64,000 bases of DNA from Ornithinibacillus halotolerans. GTDB taxonomy: Bacteria > Bacillota > Bacilli > Bacillales > Amphibacillaceae. The stretch is taken from positions 1 to 64,000 of the forward strand of contig NZ_BMEY01000004.1 in NCBI RefSeq assembly GCF_014637405.1. The letters are read 5' to 3'. This document shows, in pieces, positions 7,794-16,267 of the stretch. The notes under the pieces are model-generated. The model saw only the letters and a list, made by a program, of their open reading frames with translations, was not told the DNA's origin and made no database searches. Within the stretch, counting starts at the first letter, position 1, and every line of letters starts with the position of its first letter. A program made the position numbers and the translations under genes.

Positions 7794-8059
7794 TCATCTA
7801 TTCCTCCTAATAGTTTTCTCAATTTGCTATCAAATAGGAAATTGATTGTCATCCATCTTTTTTTAAAGCTCACACAATTGTTTACATCCGAGGGGTTTTG
7901 CAAATTTATCATTTAATTATCTACTTCCCCATTTAAAAAGGATAAAAAAATTGTACCTATTATCCTTATTGCAAAACAAATACATCGGAATTTAAATACG
8001 TTCTAAAAACAATTGTAAAACTATTGTAACATTATTTCTTAAAAACCGCAAATTTCCTG

Positions 8060-8089
8060 TTGACACTGCATTTACTTGCATTGTATAAT
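8060..8089 (+). promoter_or_regulatory. Consensus sigma-A promoter with no plus-strand gene
   Basis: TTGACA (8060-8065), an 18-base spacer and TATAAT (8084-8089) give a near-perfect vegetative promoter. No plus-strand gene follows. The transcript would run into the 3' end of the minus-strand gene ending at 8166. The remainder of the 372-base gap 7794-8165 is AT-rich with no ORF. Confidence 0.55.
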
Positions 8090-8111
8090 AAAAGTTTTAA
8101 TTGAGTAGGAA

Positions 8112-8150
8112 TAAAAAAGAGACATAACACATCACCAAGTGTACGTCCCC
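8112..8150 (-). terminator. Probable terminator of the membrane-anchored sensor-like gene
   Basis: On the minus strand an imperfect stem (GACGTACAC ... GTGTTATGTC) is followed by TCTTTTTT, 16 bases past the stop at 8166. The bulge makes it moderate. Confidence 0.5.
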
Positions 8151-8165
8151 ATAATCATGGTAAAA

Positions 8166-9359
8166 TTAATCAATTACTTTAAAGTTAAATAAAAACTTCT
8201 CTGGACCTTTCTCCCCCAACTCCTTCATCAATTCACTTATTTCTAGACGGTCTACCATTTCCCCATCTAATGTATAGCTTTCAAGAACATGGATTTCTTG
8301 ATCATCATCATAATAAAAATAATAAATTGTATTACCGTTAATTTGGATATTTTTATGGTTATCATACATACCTATTTCTGATTCAGGTAAGCTAAATTGC
8401 AATTTTTGTTCGCCTGTTTCCAAATCAACGGTATGAATTTCACCATATCCATTACTATAATACAAAACTCCATCATGAATCGTTAAACTATCTTTATTAT
8501 AAGGAAAATAATATGGATCTTCTTCATAATTATATGTATGGAGAACATAATCATTTGTAATTTGCATTTCCTCTTTATTAATTTCTAATAATCTCATTTG
8601 CCGCTCTCCCATTACATCATTTACATCCGCAAATTGAAAGTAAAGAACGTATAAGAAATCACCTTCACTAACAATCCTGGAATGACTAATTTCAAATCCT
8701 TCCTCCCGTAAAAAAGTTCGGTTATCAGATAAAGAAGCATCTTCCATATTGTACTGGATAATTTCTAAGTTTTTAGGAATACCCAATTCGTCAATCTCTG
8801 AGGTCATCACATAGACATGTTCTTCATCATTTCCATCGGCAATACTATACACAGGAATGTCCTCACAATAATGATCAGCTTCATTCCCCCAACGAATGGT
8901 AGAACGATAATCGACAAGGTTTGAATCTGGATTTTGAAATCCTTGATTGAAAATTTCGTAATAGATGTCTTTTGCTTCTAAATAGTCAGAAGAATAACCG
9001 TAGCTCGCATATATTTCACATTCACTGGCAATTTGTTTCATTTCTTCTGTTTGTTTATCCCAATTCATAATTTCCTTTATGCCGTTCATCACGATTTTGT
9101 CCTTCGTATTAATAACTGTACCCCACTCAACATTTTCCGTCTTCAAATGGTCTACATCCCCATCTTCATCGATAAATACTAAGTGGCTATCTACTGGACC
9201 TGCTAAAGCAGAGACTCCATAATAGGCTACTGCTTTCACGTTGGAAATAGTAATATTATCTGAATCACTATCTTTATTAGTAAAAATAATCATTATAAAT
9301 GCTATCAATGACAATACTAAAATACAGCCAACATATAATACTATTTTTTGACGTCGCAT
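8166..9359 (-). CDS. Membrane-anchored extracytoplasmic protein of unknown function
   Basis: A protein of about 397 residues with one N-terminal transmembrane anchor (IVLYVGCILVLSLIAFIMIIF). A long, acidic, beta-rich extracytoplasmic part follows. Repeated patterns such as VMTSEIDELGI, LYYSNGYGEIHTVDLETGEQ and IYYFYYDDDQEIHVLESYTLDGE look like beta-propeller blades. I do not recognise a family. The ATG at 9359 is chosen because GGGGGAG lies seven bases upstream. A TTG 15 bases earlier would overlap that site. It lies 80 bases downstream of the secreted papain-like gene, on the same strand and possibly co-transcribed. Confidence 0.65.
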   Translation of the reverse strand: MRRQKIVLYVGCILVLSLIAFIMIIFTNKDSDSDNITISNVKAVAYYGVSALAGPVDSHLVFIDEDGDVDHLKTENVEWGTVINTKDKIVMNGIKEIMNWDKQTEEMKQIASECEIYASYGYSSDYLEAKDIYYEIFNQGFQNPDSNLVDYRSTIRWGNEADHYCEDIPVYSIADGNDEEHVYVMTSEIDELGIPKNLEIIQYNMEDASLSDNRTFLREEGFEISHSRIVSEGDFLYVLYFQFADVNDVMGERQMRLLEINKEEMQITNDYVLHTYNYEEDPYYFPYNKDSLTIHDGVLYYSNGYGEIHTVDLETGEQKLQFSLPESEIGMYDNHKNIQINGNTIYYFYYDDDQEIHVLESYTLDGEMVDRLEISELMKELGEKGPEKFLFNFKVID

Positions 9360-9409
9360 ACGATTCTCCCCCAACCTAGTAAAACTAATATCTTATAATG
9401 ATAAATAGA

Positions 9410-9432
9410 GGGCAGCTAACTTCTAGCTGCCC
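9410..9432 (-). terminator. Hairpin after the secreted papain-like gene
   Basis: A perfect 9-bp stem (GGGCAGCTA/TAGCTGCCC) lies directly after the stop at 9440. It is followed only by CTCTATTT on the minus strand, so termination may be partial and the downstream gene may be reached. Confidence 0.5.
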
Positions 9433-9439
9433 AATTTGA

Positions 9440-10165
9440 TTAGTACTGTACTAAAGTTAATACTCTACTATGATCACGTATATCTTTCGGGTAAACACCT
9501 AGGCCGCCATTATGATCTAAATCAAGTCCCATTGTTAGATTATAAGCACACCATACTAATTTAGAACAATTTTTATCCCCAACACAGGACGTACTACGAT
9601 TATTAAAGAAATTATAGGAATAATTTTCTCCTACTCTACCATTTGCCCAGTTAGCTGCATTGGACTTTTGGGTTGACGAAGTACTACTAACTGTTTGAAT
9701 TCTAGCACCTGAGGCAACTTGTTTATTAGTTCGAGCGATTCTACGGACACCAGTACTCGGCATTGATTCTACCAATGTACTACTAGAATAATATATCCCA
9801 ACATGCCCATGCTGAATTCCTGCTGTTGCAGCTGTTTCATAATAAATATTCCCTTTCGCACTACTACCAATCACTGTTGTTCCGCCTCCACCAGGTCCTT
9901 GCAAATTAATCTTTTCTTCTTGTTTAGCTAGTTCTTCTTGAATGAGTAACTCATCCAATATGATATTTGCAGCTTCATCTAAACTCATTCCTGAATTCTT
10001 TGCAATATCCTCCAGTTGATCCATGACAAAATCTTTTGTTACTTGATGATCCATTAGTTTAATAATTTCTTCTACCTTATTCCCGTTCACATCTTGAGAC
10101 ATTGCAAATCCTTGCAGTGGAAACATAAGTAAAATACATAATACAATAAACCTTACCTTCCGCAT
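9440..10165 (-). CDS. Secreted YycO/YiiX-type papain-like hydrolase
   Basis: A 241-residue secreted protein. A signal peptide covers residues 1-22 (MRKVRFIVLCILLMFPLQGF) with a likely cut after GFAMS. A helical propeptide-like region follows to about residue 90, then a GPGGGG linker. The catalytic domain holds the His in HGHVGIYY and the Cys in KNCSKLVW, in the permuted papain order seen in YycO. Such enzymes may act on peptide or lipid substrates at the cell surface, and the substrate is unknown. The ATG at 10165 follows AAGGAGGG by five bases. Earlier in-frame codons have no such site. Confidence 0.75.
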   Translation of the reverse strand: MRKVRFIVLCILLMFPLQGFAMSQDVNGNKVEEIIKLMDHQVTKDFVMDQLEDIAKNSGMSLDEAANIILDELLIQEELAKQEEKINLQGPGGGGTTVIGSSAKGNIYYETAATAGIQHGHVGIYYSSSTLVESMPSTGVRRIARTNKQVASGARIQTVSSTSSTQKSNAANWANGRVGENYSYNFFNNRSTSCVGDKNCSKLVWCAYNLTMGLDLDHNGGLGVYPKDIRDHSRVLTLVQY

Positions 10166-10421
10166 GTTTTCCCTCCTTGAACAATTTTTGATGTTCAAAT
10201 ATCATTAAAGTGAATACTGATACAGAATTGTACTAAGACTCTGAATTATCTACTTGTGAACATCTCATTCCATTATAATATAACGTTATTTGTTCCATAC
10301 CTTTTCCATTCAAAAGTATACGAAAGACTCATGAAACACTTGATATTAGCTACTTCTAAAATACTATAAATCTTTCAAAGTCAGATAAATACAAGACTAT
10401 TTAATTATATTGAAAATGCAA

Positions 10422-10451
10422 GGAACAGCGCCCTTCCTTAGGTACTGTTCC
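10422..10451 (-). terminator. Hairpin downstream of the selO remnant
   Basis: GGAACAG and CTGTTCC pair across a 16-base loop on the minus strand. Only a weak T-rich tail (TTGCATTTTC) follows. It probably marks the end of the old selO transcript. Confidence 0.4.
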
Positions 10452-10514
10452 ACATGTTATTTGTTTCAGGATATAATTTTGTAATGTATCCTACTAATTA
10501 CTTCTCGTTTGATT

Positions 10515-11712
10515 TCAAATCGCACAAAATGTTTGATATGGTACTGCAGAAGGGTGGGGAGGTTTGGCATATTCAACTTGTTCTTTGGAGCGAATGGGTT
10601 AGATAGTACATTTAGTAATGCTTCCATTACAGAGAAATCACTGTTTTTTACTGCTGCTTCTAAAGCCCCTTCTACACGATGGTTGCGTGGGATAATAGAT
10701 GGGTTATTTTTTCTCATTAATTCGTTGATCTCTTCTCTACTTTCTTGTTGCATCTCAAGTCTTTTCTGCCACTTATTAAACCATTGCTGAAACTCAAGCT
10801 TGTCAGACATGCCCGTCTCCTCTATACGATTTAAAGTTAACGCGCGAAATGTATTCGTATAATCAACTCGGTACTTTTCCATCATTTTTAAGAGATTATC
10901 AATGATGGATTGGTCCCATCTTCTTCTATAGTTAGCCCTAACTTTGCTCTCATACCAGATGTCCAATTGAATTCAAACTGTCGTGAAAAGTCTAATAAGG
11001 CATGTTGTGCTATTTCTATTGCTTTATCTTCCACATCATGAATTAATGGCAGTAACGCATCTGCAAATGCAGCCAAATTCCAAGCACCAATCTTTGGCTG
11101 ATTACCATACGCATAACGTCCTTCCCGATCAATTGAACTAAACACAGTCTCTGGATTATACGTATCCATAAATGCACATGGCCCATAATCAATCGTTTCT
11201 CCGCTAATTGTTATATTATCTGTGTTCATGACTCCATGAATAAATCCAACTAATTGCCATTTTGCAATTAATTTAGCCTGACGTTTAATTACTTCTTTTA
11301 GCAAGGAAAGATATGGATTTTTTGCACCTTCAATCTCTGGATAATGGCGACTAATTGTATAATCTGCTAATGCACGTAATTCCTCGACTGTTCCCCACCT
11401 TGCTGCATACTGAAACGTACCAACTCGAATATGGCTTGCTGCAACGCGAGTTAGAATCGCACCTGGTAAAGGTAGCTCCCGCATAACGATTTCTCCAGTT
11501 GTCACAACTGCTAAAATGCGCGTTGTGGGAATATGAAGTCCATGCATCGCTTCACTAATAATATACTCTCGTAGCATCGGACCAAGAGTTGCGCGACCAT
11601 CCCCTCCACGAGAGTATGGCGTTCTCCCGGATCCTTTTAGTTGAATATCGACTCTTTCACCTGATTTCGTTAGATGTTCCCCAAGCAAAATAGCACGGCC
11701 GTCACCTAATTC
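10515..11712 (-). pseudogene. selO: Decayed selO/ydiU (protein AMPylase) gene: 5' deletion and two frameshifts
   Basis: SelO is a kinase-fold protein that transfers AMP to proteins and is usually about 480-490 residues. Here homology begins abruptly at [13 protein letters not shown], so roughly the first 80-110 residues are gone. The kinase-like core ([34 protein letters not shown]) is intact. Near 10895-10905 the frame shifts: one frame reads [14 protein letters not shown] and stops, while the next frame carries on with [21 protein letters not shown]. Near 10585-10605 it shifts again, and the family C terminus reappears as EYAKPPHPS..YQTFCAI, ending at 10515. Bases upstream are a T-box leader rather than selO sequence, and no proper start codon exists. 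A functional full-length protein is not possible. Confidence 0.9.
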
Positions 11713-11716
11713 ATAT

Positions 11717-11961
11717 ATAAAAAAACCTATTATCTCATAAAGAGACGATAGGTTTATTATCGCGGTACCACTCTTCTTGTTTCATAAAATAAATGAAACA
11801 TCTTCTAACTTAATTACGGAAGTTAGCCGTATAGATTTTTTACTATCTATCCACTCTTAGGTAAGTTGGGGAAGTTACTGACTATCTTACACCAACCGAT
11901 AGCTCTCTTAGCAATAACGAATACTTAATACTCCTAATCATTGTGTTTCATTTATTAACTT
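11717..11961 (-). promoter_or_regulatory. T-box riboswitch leader, now fused to a pseudogene
   Basis: On the minus strand the leader has the conserved Stem I parts: an AGAGAGC motif, then GGTTGGTG in the apical region. The antiterminator bulge GAGTGGTACCGCG follows (11759-11773). A terminator (ACCTATCGTC... AATAGGTTTTTTT, 11719-11754) completes it. T-boxes bind uncharged tRNA and permit readthrough of aminoacyl-tRNA synthetase or amino acid genes. The specifier region after the apical loop reads AACTTCCCCAACTTACC. A Phe (TTC) codon is one option, but Pro, Asn and Leu triplets also occur and I cannot settle it. The gene it once controlled is gone. Confidence 0.9.
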
Positions 11962-11967
11962 TATAAT

Positions 11968-11996
11968 ATTGTAAATATTCGAATACCTATTGTCAA
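11968..11996 (-). promoter_or_regulatory. Sigma-A promoter of the orphan T-box leader
   Basis: TTGACA (11991-11996), a 17-base spacer and TACAAT (11968-11973) on the minus strand sit directly upstream of the T-box Stem I. This is a strong vegetative promoter that still looks intact. Confidence 0.75.
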
Positions 11997-12019
11997 CATA
12001 AATTCCGAATTTTTAACAT

Positions 12020-12046
12020 AAAAAAACGACCATTACAAATGATCGT
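12020..12046 (-). terminator. Terminator of yqkB
   Basis: A 9-bp stem (ACGATCATT/AATGGTCGT) on the minus strand is followed by TTTTTTATG, just past the stop at 12059. Confidence 0.7.
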
Positions 12047-12058
12047 CATAATTTCACT

Positions 12059-12379
12059 TTATATAGTACACACTGGAGTTGAGATAAACGGATTTAACAT
12101 TCCTTCTGGACCTGATAATCGAAACATCCCATTGACAAAATCCAATTTCATATTCTCTGCGAAGAATACTGATTGCATTTTGTCAACTATTGTAGGAATC
12201 GATTCATTCTCAACTTCCATATGGGTTTCATACTTATCTGCAACGAAATCGATTGTTGGTACACCATTTACCCCACACCCACAACCATCCGTATCATATT
12301 GCAATAATAAATAAGGATTACTACTTCCCTTAAGTTCATTTATCTTATCCATTGCCAATTCTGTAATTGTCAATTTCAT
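12059..12379 (-). CDS. yqkB: YqkB-like HesB/IscA-type Fe-S biosynthesis domain protein
   Basis: A 106-residue protein with the HesB/IscA-like fold seen in B. subtilis YqkB. It has ITELAMDKINEL at the start, a DGCGCGVNG segment with two Cys, and a further Cys near the C terminus (STPVCTI). The Cys spacing differs from classical A-type carriers (Cys, then CxC near the end), so cluster carriage is uncertain. The ATG at 12379 is preferred over a GTG at 12391 because of GGGGAT upstream. The gene sits on the same strand as yqjQ/yqjP but is separated from them by REP-like palindromes. Confidence 0.75.
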   Translation of the reverse strand: MKLTITELAMDKINELKGSSNPYLLLQYDTDGCGCGVNGVPTIDFVADKYETHMEVENESIPTIVDKMQSVFFAENMKLDFVNGMFRLSGPEGMLNPFISTPVCTI

Positions 12380-12403
12380 CTTAATCCCCACTTCCTATAT
12401 TTC

Positions 12404-12510
12404 TTTGGTGTCTGACACCTGTCGGTTTTTGACAGATACTGTCGAACGACTACCCCAAAGTTGCGCATTTCGACATAATTCACCATTTTTCGGGTGGTGC
12501 CTGACACCTT
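12404..12510. repeat. REP-like palindrome pair
   Basis: GGTGTCTGACACC (12407-12419) and GGTGCCTGACACC (12496-12508) are near-palindromes 89 bases apart. The DNA between contains TGTCGAAC and a CGACATAATTCACCATTTTTCGGG segment split over 12472-12495. Palindromes of the GTGTCxGxCAC type with TGTCGAAA-like spacers are scattered in Bacillaceae genomes and are linked to REP-associated tyrosine transposases. No transposase gene is present here. Confidence 0.6.
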
Positions 12511-12537
12511 TTCCGCCACACCATTTCCACCACACCG

Positions 12538-13326
12538 TTACTTCTTATTAAACTGCTTCTTGAGTGCTTTTTCCATCATACTTGGAAATAGTTGATATAG
12601 TCTACTTCCGAAGTCCATCCAGAGTGGCATGTTGATTTCGCGTTTACCGGTGAACAGATGATTTGCGATCTTTTCTGCGACTTTTTCCGGGTCGAGCATA
12701 TATTTTCCTACATTCTTTTGGTAACTTCCTTCTGGATCTGCATGGGAGAAAAAGTTAGTTTTTACTGGACCAAGATTCACAGCAGTCACATGAATCGATT
12801 TACCCATTAATTCTTGTCGCAATGCATTCGTAAACCCTAGTATGGCATGCTTTGTCGATGCATATACGGCAGATTTCGGAGTCGATATCTTTCCAGCCTG
12901 TGAAGCAATATTCACAATATGACCATCATTATTTTCAAGAAAATGCGGTAGAAACAGCTTCGTCATTCGAATGACTGCTAACACATTCAACTGAAACATC
13001 ATCTCTACATCTTCCCATTTCGTTTTATCAACATATTGGAACACACCAATTCCCGCATTATTAACTAATGCATCAATCTTCCCATGCTCCGTTCGTATAA
13101 CACGAACAACATCATCCATTTCGTCATGATTTGTTAGATCTACTTGGTAATAGAAAGCCTTGATTCTATACTCTTCTTCCACTTGCTTCTGGATTTGTCT
13201 TAATTTCTCGATGGATCTGGCAAGCATAATGGGAATACCGCCATTTGCGGCTATTTTTTTAACAAGCATCTCCCCAATTCCACTGGAAGCACCTGTTACA
13301 ACTATTTTTTTCCCTTTATACTGCAT
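12538..13326 (-). CDS. yqjQ: Short-chain dehydrogenase/reductase (YqjQ-like)
   Basis: A 262-residue classical short-chain dehydrogenase. The nucleotide-binding motif is GASSGIGE at residues 11-18, the structural NNAGIG motif is near residue 88, and the catalytic Ser-Tyr-Lys is in NIASQAG...YASTKHA. The C-terminal region ends in a basic helix. It fits B. subtilis YqjQ by sequence and by its overlap of 11 bases with the yqjP-like gene upstream. Substrate unknown, and the acyl or keto group guess from the family is only a guess. Confidence 0.85.
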   Translation of the reverse strand: MQYKGKKIVVTGASSGIGEMLVKKIAANGGIPIMLARSIEKLRQIQKQVEEEYRIKAFYYQVDLTNHDEMDDVVRVIRTEHGKIDALVNNAGIGVFQYVDKTKWEDVEMMFQLNVLAVIRMTKLFLPHFLENNDGHIVNIASQAGKISTPKSAVYASTKHAILGFTNALRQELMGKSIHVTAVNLGPVKTNFFSHADPEGSYQKNVGKYMLDPEKVAEKIANHLFTGKREINMPLWMDFGSRLYQLFPSMMEKALKKQFNKK

Positions 13327-14275
13327 GATAATATAATACTCCGTCCTCTACAGTTTTTACTACTAATCCTTTATCCTCTAAATAATCAAGCTGTCCAATA
13401 GTCTCAGACATTGTTAGGTCAATTTGAGTTTTGTAATGCATTGGGAAGATTTGCTCACAAATTTGATACGGTGTTTGAGGATATGCTTTTAACAAGTTTA
13501 ATACTTTGTTAGCCCGGTTTTCTTGCTTGGCAAACCCTCTAGCCACTACTTCTTCTACATTACTGAACACTTTCCCATGGCCTGGCAATACCTTTTTAAT
13601 GTCTAATTCCAAACACTTTTGTAAATTCGCTCGATATTGTAATAATGGTGTTGGTCGATTTTTCTTGCCGATTTTAGGCGGCTCCATAATCGGATTTGGA
13701 GTCATATGTTCCAATAAATGATCCCCACCGATAAACGTTCCATCTTCACTCAAAAAGGATAGATGGCTTTGGGCATGCCCTTTCGTCTCCACAACTGTGA
13801 ACTCAGAATGACCTGGCAATTTGTCACCTTCATTAATCTTTTTCGTTAACTGTCCTACCCCTGCCCAATCTAATTGAGCCCTTAGCTTCTGCAAATACGA
13901 ACGAAAATGCTCTGGAACACCATTTTGATCAAAGTACTCATAATAAAACTCTTCAAAATGATCAAAATAAGCTTCATCTCTCGTTAACCATGGTTCTACA
14001 TTCGCATGAGCAACAATGTCTTTTACGCGCTCGAAACGATCCACTAATCCTGTATGATCAGGATGATGATGTGTTAAAATAATTTGTTCGATATCATTCG
14101 GTGTATAGCCGAGATCCTTTAATTGAGTCACCAATGCTTCCCATGCTTTTTCCGTACGAACGCCAGCATCTACTAGGGAAAGTACATCCCCTTTTAAAAC
14201 ATATATATGTGCATCTCCCACTGCAAATGGAGTTGGGACGGTTAGTTGAAAAATCGCTTTATTAATAACTGCCAT
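13316..14275 (-). CDS. yqjP: MBL-fold hydrolase (YqjP-like)
   Basis: A 319-residue metallo-beta-lactamase-fold hydrolase with the zinc motif THHHPDHTG near residue 68. Other ligands lie in ETKGHAQSHL, GGDHL and PGHGK. The last 60 residues form a winged-helix-like tail (LNLLKAYPQTPYQICEQIFP), typical of the YqjP/LACTB2-like subgroup. LACTB2-like enzymes include endoribonucleases, but the role here is not shown. It is the first gene of the yqjP-yqjQ pair, and stop and start overlap, implying translational coupling. It is divergent from the glycerophosphodiesterase gene. Confidence 0.85.
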   Translation of the reverse strand: MAVINKAIFQLTVPTPFAVGDAHIYVLKGDVLSLVDAGVRTEKAWEALVTQLKDLGYTPNDIEQIILTHHHPDHTGLVDRFERVKDIVAHANVEPWLTRDEAYFDHFEEFYYEYFDQNGVPEHFRSYLQKLRAQLDWAGVGQLTKKINEGDKLPGHSEFTVVETKGHAQSHLSFLSEDGTFIGGDHLLEHMTPNPIMEPPKIGKKNRPTPLLQYRANLQKCLELDIKKVLPGHGKVFSNVEEVVARGFAKQENRANKVLNLLKAYPQTPYQICEQIFPMHYKTQIDLTMSETIGQLDYLEDKGLVVKTVEDGVLYYHAV

Positions 14276-14497
14276 TAACTTCCCCTCGCTTTGTCATAAT
14301 TACTTCTTGATCTATTTTTATTTACATCTATTAAGATTTTTTCACAAAAATGAATAACGATTCATTCCCTTATCTCTATTTTAACGCTAAAATAAAAATA
14401 AGTCACATATCAAATTTTCTCCACATGAAGCATACCCTGTATATCAGTTGACTTTCCTATCCTTTTCAAACAAAATCAATTTTAGAGGTGAACGTTA

Positions 14498-15232
14498 TTG
14501 ACAACTAAAATTATTGCCCACCGTGGTGCAAGTAAATTAGCACCGGAAAACACGATGTATGCCTTCGAACTAGCCTATAAACTCGGCGCAGAAGGTATTG
14601 AGACCGATGTTCAATTAACAAAAGATCACATACCGGTTCTTATACACGATGAAACGGTTAAACGTACAACAAACGGAACAGGATATGTAAAAGATTATAC
14701 ATATGAAGAACTAAAAGAGCTTGATGCTGGTTCTTGGTTTTCCGCTGAATTTAAAGAAGCTCGAATTATTACCTTAGACTCATTTTTACAATGGGTAAAG
14801 CCAAAAGATTTATATATTAATATCGAGTTAAAAAACAACAAAATTGATTATCCGAACTTAGAAGCAATCGTCTTCGACCACTTAAAACAACATCGTATAT
14901 TGGAACGGACAACTTTATCTACATTTAATCCGAATAGTGTACAAAGGCTAAAAAACTACAAAGAAGCCGTTGAAATAGCGTTCCTTACTTCTAAACGACA
15001 TCCAAATCTAATAGATTATGCGAAAGAGCTCGGTGCAAATGCCTTACATATTAAATATCGACTAGTACAAGAACTCTTAATAGAACAAGCTCATAATGCT
15101 GGCATGCCAGTACGTGTTTACACAGTAAATAAATTAAAACAGATGATGCATTGTTTCCGAACGAATTGTGATGGAATTTTTACCGATGTTCCATTTAAAG
15201 CAATGAATGCTAGAAAAGTATTACAGCAATAA
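14498..15232 (+). CDS. Glycerophosphodiester phosphodiesterase
   Basis: A 244-residue GDPD-family TIM-barrel enzyme that hydrolyses glycerophosphodiesters to glycerol 3-phosphate and an alcohol. Visible motifs are HRGASKLAPENT at residues 7-18 with the catalytic His, GIETDVQLTKDHIPVLIHDE with the metal-binding Glu/Asp and second His, NIELKN, and a C-terminal GIFTDVP. There is no signal peptide, so the enzyme is cytoplasmic, like the UgpQ/YqiK type. The start is TTG at 14498 behind AGAGGTG. It heads a plus-strand run with namA, rnz and the aldehyde dehydrogenase, with gaps of about 2-16 bases. Confidence 0.85.
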   Translation: MTTKIIAHRGASKLAPENTMYAFELAYKLGAEGIETDVQLTKDHIPVLIHDETVKRTTNGTGYVKDYTYEELKELDAGSWFSAEFKEARIITLDSFLQWVKPKDLYINIELKNNKIDYPNLEAIVFDHLKQHRILERTTLSTFNPNSVQRLKNYKEAVEIAFLTSKRHPNLIDYAKELGANALHIKYRLVQELLIEQAHNAGMPVRVYTVNKLKQMMHCFRTNCDGIFTDVPFKAMNARKVLQQ

Positions 15233-15248
15233 ATCTGGAGGTATTAAC

Positions 15249-16265
15249 ATGGCTAAATTATTCTCACCAATTACATTTAAAAATATGACACTACCAAATC
15301 GAATTGTAATGTCCCCAATGTGCATGTATTCCTGTGATAATGAGGACGGAAAAGTAACTCCTTTTCACATGACACATTATGTATCCCGTGCGATCGGTGG
15401 AGTTGGTCTAATTATGTTAGAAGCAACTGCAGTCGAAACGGCTGGACGGATTACTGCTCACGACTTAGGAATATGGGACGATGAACATACGATAGGATTA
15501 ACAGAGCTAGTTCAACAAATTCAAGCAACTGGTTCAAAAGCAGGTATCCAATTAGCACATGCTGGACTAAAAGCACAAGATGAAGAAGTTACGTATTCGT
15601 CATCTCCTACTACTTTTAATGACAGATATAAAGTTCCTACTCCATTAGACGAAGTAGGTATAAATCGAGTGATTCAAGCTTTTCGAGCTGGAGCAAAACG
15701 TGCTATTGAAGCTGGTTTTGATATGATTGAAATCCATGGTGCACATGGTTACTTAATTAATCAATTCTTATCTCCGTTATTGAATAAACGCGAAGATGCT
15801 TACGGGGGAAATCGCGAAAATCGTTTCCGCTTCCTAAAAGAAATTATTGAAGAAGTAAAAGCAGAATTCACTGGAGCAATCTTTGTACGAATTTCTGCTG
15901 AAGAATATCATAAAGATGGTAATACATTAGAAGATTTTCTTTATTACACTACTGAAATGAAAAAGTTAGGAATTGAGTTAATCGATTGTAGTTCAGGTGG
16001 TGTTGCTCCAGTACGTATTCATACATACCCTGGCTATCAAGTGAAACGTTGTGAAACGATAAAAGAACAAGTAGGTATTCCAACCGGTGCTGTTGGTCTA
16101 ATTACAACAGGTATCCAAGCTGAAGAGATTTTACAAAATGATCGTGCCGATCTCATCTTTATCGGTCGTGCATTATTGAAAAATCCATACTGGGCGAAAG
16201 AAGCTGCCGATGAGTTAGGTTACAAACTGGAAGCACCAAAACAATATGTAAGAGGTTGGAATTAA
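15249..16265 (+). CDS. namA: NADPH dehydrogenase NamA (old yellow enzyme family)
   Basis: A 338-residue FMN-dependent ene-reductase of the YqjM class. Cys25 and Tyr27 in PMCMYSC correspond to the flavin-tuning Cys26 and Tyr28 of YqjM. The substrate-binding His pair lies in [18 protein letters not shown] is present, and the C-terminal QYVRGW carries the arginine finger used across the dimer. It reduces activated alkenes and nitro compounds and is linked to oxidative and xenobiotic stress in B. subtilis. The ATG at 15249 follows TGGAGG. An earlier in-frame codon overlaps the GDPD gene. It lies in the same yqj region as in B. subtilis. Confidence 0.92.
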   Translation: MAKLFSPITFKNMTLPNRIVMSPMCMYSCDNEDGKVTPFHMTHYVSRAIGGVGLIMLEATAVETAGRITAHDLGIWDDEHTIGLTELVQQIQATGSKAGIQLAHAGLKAQDEEVTYSSSPTTFNDRYKVPTPLDEVGINRVIQAFRAGAKRAIEAGFDMIEIHGAHGYLINQFLSPLLNKREDAYGGNRENRFRFLKEIIEEVKAEFTGAIFVRISAEEYHKDGNTLEDFLYYTTEMKKLGIELIDCSSGGVAPVRIHTYPGYQVKRCETIKEQVGIPTGAVGLITTGIQAEEILQNDRADLIFIGRALLKNPYWAKEAADELGYKLEAPKQYVRGWN

Positions 16266-16267
16266 TT

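Noticed and set aside
11717-11961. T-box as leader of yqkB
   Set aside because: yqkB lies upstream of this minus-strand leader and ends at its own terminator. Transcription runs towards selO, not yqkB.
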